This document shows positions 50,960 to 57,247 of a stretch of DNA of 64,000 nucleotides, in pieces. The notes beneath the pieces are model-generated. The model worked only from the letters and a program-made list of their open reading frames with translations. It ran no database searches and was not told the origin of the DNA. Both the position numbers and the translations under genes were made by a program. The stretch covers positions 1 to 64,000 of the IMG/VR virus record IMGVR_UViG_3300009159_000056; one strand, written 5' to 3'. The DNA comes from a virus. How positions within the stretch are numbered: position 1 is the stretch's first letter; the number at the start of each line of letters is the position of its first letter.

Positions 50960-52191
50960 GATACACCCTTTTCAAGATTACCCTTCAACAGCTCCATTAC
51001 GCATGTATATCTTGGTCGTTCTCCAGCACCACCAATTTGATGGTGTATTCTAGAAACGAGGAACTTACCTGACAGTAAAGGATCCGTATCTTTATTACTC
51101 GTTGTGCTTACTTTGTTAGGGATGGCGGCGTCAACCATATCACCAGCTTTTAGATTAGCGTCACCATATACTTTAATCTTCATAGCGTTCTGCATTAATG
51201 CTGCAAGGAAAGCTTGCTGATCAGCTGTTTGTTCTGGGATAGTTGTCACTGGTCTTTGTGAAGTATCAACAGGTATTACTGCTTGTGGTGGGATCTTAGG
51301 ATTAAAATATTTCGATTTAAATTCAGAAGAATCATAAGATCCAGTTCCACCAGTTTTATATTTGGTTGCATCCGTATCGATGTCTTTAGTTTTATAAGTA
51401 TGTGTTCTCACATCAAATGAAGATACTCTTCTCTTACCGCCAGTTGCGATACGATCAGTTGCGGAAAACTGCTTGGGTACTTCATATGCTAGAATGTTAT
51501 TATCTGTCTTGTTCATCATGCTACTGTTAACAGCGTCTGACTGTTGGAATTTTTTTACGACTTCACCATTGAATAATTTCTCGATAGTAGTGAACTTAAA
51601 CTTCTGATTACCACCTGATCTGGTTTCGAAAAATACGAAGCTAGAAGATTTATTCTCATTAGAAATACCACGGCGTCTCACTACATCAGTAGCCTTATAT
51701 GGGTTTTGATGACTGATGATTATCTTCTGTTTACCCTTAGTTTCCTCTACTTCGATTTCTTTCTCACTCTTCATAAAGTTTTTATGGATATCTTTTACCA
51801 TATCAGAAATGGTAGAGTTAAAGCTTTTCTGGATGTAATTAGTTTTAGAATGAAGAGCTTCCTCTGACACTACCTTAAGAGTGTACATCTTAGATTTCTG
51901 TGAGCCAGAAGATTTAAGATCGTCGAGCGCATGTAGGGCGAACTTGTATTTCGCTGACTCTCCACCAGGAGCTTTAAATGATAACTCAACAGTTTCGTCG
52001 CCAGTCATTTTTAATTGGCCAAGCTGATCGTCCGTATCAAGAACAACAATATCGCCTATGATACCAGGAGTGAAGATACTCTCGAATATAGAAGCTGAAA
52101 CAAATGATGATGCAAGATTCAGTTTACCTCGTGATGAGGTGACTGAGAATGAGTCAATGATAATATCACCTGGATTATAACCTTCAGCCAT
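50956..52191 (-). CDS. 27: Baseplate hub gp27-like protein
   Basis: 411 residues (T4: 391). Contains hub segments SFVSASIFESIFTPGIIGDI, TGDETVELSFKAPGGESAKY, KMYTLKVVSEEALHSKTNYI and the C-terminal KVYGDANLKAGDMVDAAIPN, then LSGKFLVSRIHHQI, which are typical of gp27/gpD-like trimeric hub proteins. It forms the torus joining tube and gp5 spike. It precedes gp5 with ATGA overlap and follows gp53 with a 3-base gap. Confidence 0.88.
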   Translation of the reverse strand: MAEGYNPGDIIIDSFSVTSSRGKLNLASSFVSASIFESIFTPGIIGDIVVLDTDDQLGQLKMTGDETVELSFKAPGGESAKYKFALHALDDLKSSGSQKSKMYTLKVVSEEALHSKTNYIQKSFNSTISDMVKDIHKNFMKSEKEIEVEETKGKQKIIISHQNPYKATDVVRRRGISNENKSSSFVFFETRSGGNQKFKFTTIEKLFNGEVVKKFQQSDAVNSSMMNKTDNNILAYEVPKQFSATDRIATGGKRRVSSFDVRTHTYKTKDIDTDATKYKTGGTGSYDSSEFKSKYFNPKIPPQAVIPVDTSQRPVTTIPEQTADQQAFLAALMQNAMKIKVYGDANLKAGDMVDAAIPNKVSTTSNKDTDPLLSGKFLVSRIHHQIGGAGERPRYTCVMELLKGNLEKGVS

Positions 52192-52194
52192 TTA

Positions 52195-53103
52195 TTACTT
52201 CAACAACCTTGTTAATTCGTTGGAAACTCTCATAGAATATGAACTGTCAAGAACGTTTATAGATCTCTTTTGTTCGTTCTTTTCTTTCTCATAATCATAA
52301 ATCGATACTGCACTCCAGTAGATATTCTCATCAAGAGATATGTTATTCGCCACTACTTCAGTGGTAGCAAATCCTAATTGAGCGCCGCTTTCTCTACCCT
52401 TCATAATACTGTACACTTCAGAAATTTCTATTGTGCTATTAGCTAATGATATGCCAGAAATATGCTGTAGTGTCAAATATGTAGAGTTAGCTAAAAGGAC
52501 CTGACCTTTGCCAGTATATTCTTCATTCTCATCAAAAATTATATCTACAATTTCGTTTGGTTTAAAATCTACGAACCCAGTACCGAACTCCGTAGCGACT
52601 GCATGATATTTTCTAACAGTATTAGTATTAATAACCCAATCCTGCTGTACTCTCTGATAACCTGCAGGGCTGCTGCTCATATGATAATATGGTTGCCAAT
52701 ATCTATGAACGTTGTTGGCTAGAACACCATATTCAGAAACCGATATTTTCTCTTCGTTCTCGTACCAGTTATTTCTGTAAAACATAGTTTTAGATTGAAG
52801 ATCATAGATATTTGTGTTGTACTTTTTGATTATGACGTTATGGAAATCTCTTTCGCTAAGATACCAATCAGTATATGGATCTGTTACCTTGTTGCCAAGA
52901 TATAAAACCCAATCCATATACTGGTCGTTGTAATATCTATCAGCTAGCTGATCTGGGCGCTCGTCCTCTGACAAATCATACTTATAAAACAGGTATGGGT
53001 TTTTAAATGCATCCTGTGTTACAATTGCTCTTTCTGTTATGTTAAGAACCAGAGCATCATTGTAAGTAATGAGGGGGAATTTAGCGAAATATTTCTCAGC
53101 CAA
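52195..53103 (-). CDS. 53: Baseplate wedge gp53 with internal beta insertion
   Basis: 302 residues (T4: 196). N-terminal gp53 blocks: RPDQLADRYYNDQYMDWVLY, VTDPYTDWYLSERDFHNVII and NNWYENEEKISVSEYG. The C-terminal helix ending RVSNELTRLLK also fits gp53. Between about residues 178 and 248 there is an extra beta unit (FKPNEIVDIIF with LLANSTYLTLQHISGISL) of the type repeated in gp8-, gp7- and 838-residue proteins, which explains the added length. It lies between gp48 (8-nt overlap) and gp27. Confidence 0.87.
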   Translation of the reverse strand: MAEKYFAKFPLITYNDALVLNITERAIVTQDAFKNPYLFYKYDLSEDERPDQLADRYYNDQYMDWVLYLGNKVTDPYTDWYLSERDFHNVIIKKYNTNIYDLQSKTMFYRNNWYENEEKISVSEYGVLANNVHRYWQPYYHMSSSPAGYQRVQQDWVINTNTVRKYHAVATEFGTGFVDFKPNEIVDIIFDENEEYTGKGQVLLANSTYLTLQHISGISLANSTIEISEVYSIMKGRESGAQLGFATTEVVANNISLDENIYWSAVSIYDYEKEKNEQKRSINVLDSSYSMRVSNELTRLLK

Positions 53104-54052
53104 ACAAAGCTCCTTTCGAACGTAAAGAATTATTTTCCATATCTTCTTTTAACCAGTATTCAATTTCAAGGAAGTTAATGTTAATTTGAACTAGCGTAGG
53201 AGCATTAGTATTTTTAAAGAAAGATGGTTGTCCACCAACAGCAAAATTCACATCAAGTGATTCTATAACGCATGGTTTAAATCGATATAGAAACGTCTCA
53301 TCTGGATATAAATTAATGATTGCCATGTTTGGATATGTTAATAGAGTACCGCCAGCGTTTCCAGACATAGCAGGTAACATATTAGATCTCAGTGTGTCTA
53401 TAATTTCTTTTACAGTATTAGATTCTTCTTCATTATTTGGTGCCAGTTTCCAAGAAAAACTGTGTTTCTTAAATGCAGGAGCTTGAAATAATACTGTAAG
53501 GAATGGATTTTGAGCAAGACCACCAAGCTGGAGCGCCTGTGCAGGATCTATACCTGCAGCTGCCGTTAATCCTCTAGTAGCTTGAGCTACAATTCCTGCA
53601 GCGGCTCCACCAGCTGCTCCCATCGCTGCAGCGCCTATAGAACCACTACTACCCACACCGTTTCTACCTGCTAATCCGCCTTCAATAGCAGCGCCTACTG
53701 CTGCGTCAGAACCTACAGGTGCGTATTGCACCTGTGTATTGTCACGTAATTCTGTTGGTACAGGCAAACGAATACCACCAACTGCTGAAAGAAATGGCTG
53801 ATTGAAAATAGAACGACGTTGATATTCGACAAACTGAATCGCTATATATGCATTACGATTAGCAGATGGGTCAACAAGATCCGCCGGAAACATCAAGTTA
53901 CCTAGATACTTAGATTTTGATGTAGCTTCTGGTGTTTTTAAGAAGGCTAGTTTTGCAGCTCCTACGGCTGCTAAACCACCAACAATAACAGCTTGACCGA
54001 GGTCAGATTTTACAAATCTTCCACCTTTAACTAATGCAGAGGCGATTGTCAT
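53096..54052 (-). CDS. 48: Baseplate tail-tube cap gp48-like protein
   Basis: 318 residues (T4 gp48: 364). N-terminal hydrophobic helix (VIVGGLAAVGAAKLAFL), an Ala/Gly-rich middle around residues 115-170, then the conserved FKKHSFSWKLAPNNEEESNT, VKEIIDTLRSNMLPA and C-terminal FKPCVIESLDVNFAVGGQPS with LVQININFLEIEYWLKED. The last block matches the gp48 end (P-C-Q-I-Q-S-I-R-F-D ... F-T-L-E-I-T-M-R-E-I). It forms the platform on which gp54 and gp19 assemble. It is the first minus-strand gene left of the divergent promoter pair. Confidence 0.8.
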   Translation of the reverse strand: MTIASALVKGGRFVKSDLGQAVIVGGLAAVGAAKLAFLKTPEATSKSKYLGNLMFPADLVDPSANRNAYIAIQFVEYQRRSIFNQPFLSAVGGIRLPVPTELRDNTQVQYAPVGSDAAVGAAIEGGLAGRNGVGSSGSIGAAAMGAAGGAAAGIVAQATRGLTAAAGIDPAQALQLGGLAQNPFLTVLFQAPAFKKHSFSWKLAPNNEEESNTVKEIIDTLRSNMLPAMSGNAGGTLLTYPNMAIINLYPDETFLYRFKPCVIESLDVNFAVGGQPSFFKNTNAPTLVQININFLEIEYWLKEDMENNSLRSKGALFG

Positions 54053-54062
54053 ATGTTTATCC

Positions 54063-54070
54063 TATAAATA
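54063..54070 (+). promoter_or_regulatory. T4-type late promoter for the rightward operon
   Basis: A perfect plus-strand TATAAATA, 28 bases before the gp4 ATG at 54099. It should start the rightward unit gp4 to the 939-residue tail protein, which has no other clear promoter. It is interleaved with a leftward CATAAATA. Confidence 0.75.
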
Positions 54071-54079
54071 TCTTTTTAC

Positions 54080-54087
54080 TATTTATG
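54080..54087 (-). promoter_or_regulatory. Probable late promoter (CATAAATA) for the leftward baseplate operon
   Basis: A minus-strand CATAAATA, 27 bases before the gp48 ATG at 54052. It sits 10 bases from the rightward TATAAATA, with the two promoters pointing across each other. It would drive gp48-53-27-5. Confidence 0.65.
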
Positions 54088-54098
54088 ATTGGTGTAGG

Positions 54099-54557
54099 AT
54101 GGCATACAAAACATATCATGGTTATTTCAAACCAAAACATCCAGAAAAATACAAAGGCGACGCCAACAATATTATTTATCGTTCACGTTGGGAAAGTTTA
54201 GTTATGAGTAAGCTAGATGAGCATCCGGATGTTATTTGGTGGCAAAGCGAAGAAACTATTATCCCGTATAGATCTCCCGTAGATGGTAGGGTACATAGAT
54301 ATTTCCCTGATTTTCTTGTCAGGATGAAAGATGCTAATGGTAAATTTAAAACGATATTAATTGAAGTTAAACCATACGCTCAAACACAGCCGCCAATCAT
54401 CAAAGAAGGTGCATCTAAACGAACCAAAAAATACATAACGGAAGTGTGTACGTATGGTATAAATAGTGCTAAGTGGAATGCAGCTCGAGAATACTGCAAA
54501 GATAGGCAGTATGAGTTTATGATCATGACCGAAAGAGAATTAGGAATCAAATTTTAA
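54099..54557 (+). CDS. 4: Head completion protein gp4
   Basis: 152 residues (T4: 150). Contains the gp4 signature YKTYHGYFKPKHPEKYKGDA, VIWWQSEETIIPYRSPVDGR, VHRYFPDFLVRMKD and LIEVKPYAQT, with the E/D-x-K nuclease-like motif (FPDF...IEVK). T4 gp4 is needed to finish the head before tail joining. First gene of the rightward operon; its stop overlaps the next ATG (TAATGG). Confidence 0.93.
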   Translation: MAYKTYHGYFKPKHPEKYKGDANNIIYRSRWESLVMSKLDEHPDVIWWQSEETIIPYRSPVDGRVHRYFPDFLVRMKDANGKFKTILIEVKPYAQTQPPIIKEGASKRTKKYITEVCTYGINSAKWNAAREYCKDRQYEFMIMTERELGIKF

Positions 54558-55165
54558 TGGCAGCTTACATATTTCAATCGTTAGCTAAGAAGGGTAAAGC
54601 CGAAGGCGTTACTCCTAACACGACAGCTGCAGCCAGAGCTTGGTACAGAAACGAAGCTTCCAAATTAGTTTCCAGAAACGTAAACAAGAACCGTATGATG
54701 AACGATAAACAGAACATCGTTAATCAAATTACAGGTAATGATGTCGGTAAGATGTTTATGTTCTTCTATGATCCTAAGCATAAGGCGACGCTACCATACT
54801 ACGATATCTTCCCAATGATATTTCCTATTGGGTTTCAAGAAGGCGGCTTCCTTGGTATCAATCTCCATTATCTTCCTCACTATCTAAGAGCTAGATTAAT
54901 GGATGCTCTATACACTACAGCTAACAACAATAAATATGATGAAACGACAAAATTAAAACTATCATATGATATGCTTAATGGTGCTGCTCAGTTTGGACCA
55001 TTTTCCGCTTGCCTCAAGAAGTATCTTTGGGATCATGTGCAGGGTAAATTCCTATACGTAGAGCCAACAAACTGGGACACAGCGTTGATGATGCCACTTG
55101 AAAGATTCCAGAAAGCGCCAAACTACAAAGTGTTCGGCGATTCAATAGCAAAAATTAGAGGTTAG
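54557..55165 (+). CDS. Conserved T4-like virion assembly protein, possibly gp2 (DNA end protector)
   Basis: 202 residues. The block MFMFFYDPKHKATLPYYDIF, then PMIFPIGFQEGGFLGINLHY and LPHYLRARLMDALY, is highly conserved across marine T4-like phages, where it follows gp4. In T4 the neighbour of gp4 is gp2, which protects DNA ends in the filled head, so this may be its counterpart; I cannot confirm homology by eye. The C-terminal SACLKKYLWDHVQGKFLYVE segment is also conserved. No nuclease motif is evident. It overlaps gp4 by 1 nt and precedes gp54 by 3 nt. Confidence 0.62.
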   Translation: MAAYIFQSLAKKGKAEGVTPNTTAAARAWYRNEASKLVSRNVNKNRMMNDKQNIVNQITGNDVGKMFMFFYDPKHKATLPYYDIFPMIFPIGFQEGGFLGINLHYLPHYLRARLMDALYTTANNNKYDETTKLKLSYDMLNGAAQFGPFSACLKKYLWDHVQGKFLYVEPTNWDTALMMPLERFQKAPNYKVFGDSIAKIRG

Positions 55166-55168
55166 TAA

Positions 55169-55885
55169 ATGCCTGGATTTAACATCAACGCTTTCCAAAC
55201 AGATATATCGAATCATGGTTATCTGCAAACTAATAAATTTATAGCTGCATTTAGTTCTCCCACATGCATGCAAGGTGAGACTATTGATGGTAGAAGCGCT
55301 ATTGATACAGAAAGATTAATTCAAGTTAGAGCTGAATCAGTTAAGATTCCAGGAATCGCATTGTTACAAGCTGATATTAATAGATATGGTCAGGGTCCTA
55401 CCCAAAAAATGCCATTCAATGCTCGTTTCACAGAAAATGCTATTACGTTTATTTCTGATCGAAACGGTCAGCTCTACAAATATTTCTATGTATGGCTGAA
55501 TAAGATATTCGATACTTCTGGTACTACAGGACAATCAAACCAAGGTGCATCATACGCAACAGAGTATAAAGACAACTACGCAACAGATTTGCATGTGTAC
55601 ATTTATGATAACGCTGGTAATCAGGTTAAAGAAATCGTTATGTACAAAGCTTACCCTGAATCTATGAACGATATTAACCTTAGCTGGAACGATAACAGTC
55701 AGCTGTTGAAGGTAACAGTAAGTTTTACCTTTAGAGATTGGGCGATGATTGGTGTTTCGAATGCTAGAATCGGTACAGACACACAACCAGCTAGAACTAA
55801 CAAAGTTACTACATTTGCTGGTCGTCAGGGCGGAGCAGTTACTCCTTCTTTAACATCATTAAACTCAAGAGTGAGACAACCTTAA
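55169..55885 (+). CDS. 54: Tail-tube initiator gp54-like protein
   Basis: 238 residues (T4 gp54: 320) with the tail-tube fold signature: NINAFQTDISNHGYLQTNKF, VRAESVKIPGIALLQADINR, NAITFISDRNGQLYKYFYVW, and final strands YPESMNDINLSWNDNSQLLK and VTVSFTFRDWA. This arrangement parallels gp19, with a gp54-type N-terminus, so it probably forms the ring that nucleates the tube on gp48. It is located in the plus operon rather than next to gp48, unlike T4. A second tube-like protein is the alternative. Confidence 0.78.
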   Translation: MPGFNINAFQTDISNHGYLQTNKFIAAFSSPTCMQGETIDGRSAIDTERLIQVRAESVKIPGIALLQADINRYGQGPTQKMPFNARFTENAITFISDRNGQLYKYFYVWLNKIFDTSGTTGQSNQGASYATEYKDNYATDLHVYIYDNAGNQVKEIVMYKAYPESMNDINLSWNDNSQLLKVTVSFTFRDWAMIGVSNARIGTDTQPARTNKVTTFAGRQGGAVTPSLTSLNSRVRQP

Positions 55886-55903
55886 TTATAACTGGAGAAT
55901 ATT

Positions 55904-56611
55904 ATGTCTTTACCTAAAATTGAACATCCTATTTTTAAAATCAAAGTTCCATCTACTAAGAAAGAAATTAGATTTCGACCATTCCTCGTTAAGGAAGAGA
56001 AGATCCTTCTTATTGCTAAGACGAGCGAACAAGAAAACGATATTCTTTTAGCGATTAAGCAGGTCGTCAATAATTGCGCAATAGATGATATTGACGTTGA
56101 TAAGCTAGCCCTGTTTGATGTTGAATATTTGTTCTTGAAGATCAGAGCACAATCAATCAACAATATAATTAATGTTACATACAGAGATAACGAAGACGGA
56201 ACCGATTATGATTTTGATATTGATCTAAATGATGTTATTGTTAAATTTCCATTAGAACAAGAGAAAACTATAAAGTTGTCAGGAAAAGCTGGCTTGATAA
56301 TGAAGTATCCTGAAGCTAGTTTGTATGAAGACAAAGAGTTTTTAAATTCTGGTGAAGAAGTGTTCTACCAATTGGTATTACGCTGCATCGAAAAGTTCTA
56401 TGATGAAGAAACAGTTTACGATGTGAAAAACTATACGTTGCAAGAAGTATCAGAATTCGTTGATAATTTAGATGTGAAGAGTTTTGATAAGGTACGAGAC
56501 TTCATTGTCAATCAACCAAAACTAAACTACATTATCGAATACACCAACAAGATGAAAAACAAGAGAAAGATCGAGCTTACTACGTTAACAGATTTTTTTA
56601 CATTGCGCTGA
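55904..56611 (+). CDS. 26: Baseplate hub gp26-like protein (frameshift upstream frame)
   Basis: 235 residues (T4: 208). N-terminus PIFKIKVPSTKKEIRFRPFL and VKEEKILLIAK, with AIKQVVNNCAIDDIDVDKLA and FDVEYLFLKIRAQSINN, is the T4 baseplate hub gp26 family pattern. It stops at TGA 56609-56611, 10 bases after a run of seven T that sits in frame as T-TTT-TTT. A -1 slip would extend it by 61 residues into a gp51-like tail (total 293). Two products in a fixed ratio, as in other phage tail assembly chaperone pairs, are expected. It has a GGAG ribosome site. Confidence 0.88.
   Translation: MSLPKIEHPIFKIKVPSTKKEIRFRPFLVKEEKILLIAKTSEQENDILLAIKQVVNNCAIDDIDVDKLALFDVEYLFLKIRAQSINNIINVTYRDNEDGTDYDFDIDLNDVIVKFPLEQEKTIKLSGKAGLIMKYPEASLYEDKEFLNSGEEVFYQLVLRCIEKFYDEETVYDVKNYTLQEVSEFVDNLDVKSFDKVRDFIVNQPKLNYIIEYTNKMKNKRKIELTTLTDFFTLR
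56593..56599 (+). promoter_or_regulatory. Slippery heptamer for -1 ribosomal frameshift
   Basis: TTTTTTT at 56593-56599, in the gp26 frame as GA(T TTT TTT) ACA, a perfect X-XXY-YYZ site. The zero frame ends at TGA 56609. The -1 frame is open from 56491 to the TAA at 56782-56784. The 8-bp palindrome CTCTAGAG at 56621 is the only nearby stem candidate; a strong pseudoknot is not obvious. Confidence 0.75.
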
Positions 56612-56784
56612 GTCACAATACTCTAGAGAATTATTATACAACTAATTTTTCTTTGATTCAGCACCATAAATATTCTATAAGTGATATTGAAAATCTTTTG
56701 CCATTCGAGCGTGACATTTATGTTGAAATGTTAATGAATCATCTCAAAGAACTAGAAGAACAAAAGAGAAATCAAAATGGCTAA
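56599..56784 (+). CDS. gp51-like hub-assembly extension made by -1 frameshift
   Basis: The 61 codons in the -1 frame after the T7 run read YIALSHNTLENYYTTNFSLI, then QHHKYSISDIENLLPFERDI and YVEMLMNHLKELEEQKRNQN-G. The S-I-x-D-I-E-N-L-L-P-F-E-R-D-I-Y-x-x-M-L segment is of the kind found in tail or hub assembly chaperones next to gp26, in the position of T4 gp51. No ATG exists in this frame before two late Met codons, so independent initiation would leave almost nothing. It overlaps the next gene's ATG (56777) by 8 nt. Confidence 0.72.
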   Translation, partial: YIALSHNTLENYYTTNFSLIQHHKYSISDIENLLPFERDIYVEMLMNHLKELEEQKRNQNG

Positions 56785-57247
56785 ATTCGGCAAATCGATA
56801 ATGAGCGATGATATGGTGGAGATTTCGGTTTCTCCACCATTTAACTCACAACCTCAACCAACACCAGTAGCAGCTGCCCCTACAACAGCTGTTCCTCCGC
56901 CACCGCCTCCTCCTCCACCACAACAAACAGCAAGTTATAGTAGTTCTTCCTCTGTAGAATTTACTCCTATGAGTCCGGAGAAGGCAGAAGAAAGCTGGGT
57001 TAAATCTATGTGGAGACCAGCAATGGGTTGGCTCTACATGCTTATCTGTTTGATGGATTTCGTTATCTTTCCTGCAATCGCGATGTTCTTACCAGTTATG
57101 CTTAAAGGTATTGGTATCACGATGCAATATGCAGCTTGGCAAAGCTTAACATTATCTAATGGTGGATTAATTCACATGGCGTTTGGTGCCATCCTTGGTG
57201 TTGCTGCTTACGGTAGAACCCAAGAGAAAGTAGCGAGCAAACAATAA
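56777..57247 (+). CDS. Holin-like membrane protein with polyproline linker
   Basis: 156 residues. The N-terminal about 60 are hydrophilic and disordered, with a nine-Pro run at 40-48. Then W-R-P-A-M-G-W-L-Y-M-L-I leads into a long membrane segment (about 82-108), a second hydrophobic stretch (110-125) and a third (128-146). The W-R-P-A-x-G-W-x-Y pattern resembles holins of the 3-TM gene-transfer-agent type. Its position directly before a protein with a peptidase domain would suit lysis or inner-membrane contact. A virion-associated membrane protein is the alternative. The start lies inside the gp51-like frame. Confidence 0.62.
   Translation: MAKFGKSIMSDDMVEISVSPPFNSQPQPTPVAAAPTTAVPPPPPPPPPQQTASYSSSSSVEFTPMSPEKAEESWVKSMWRPAMGWLYMLICLMDFVIFPAIAMFLPVMLKGIGITMQYAAWQSLTLSNGGLIHMAFGAILGVAAYGRTQEKVASKQ

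Noticed and set aside
54099-54557. Homing or free-standing endonuclease instead of gp4
   Set aside because: The nuclease-like P-D-F ... I-E-V-K motif is part of the normal gp4 family, and the gene is in its expected place.
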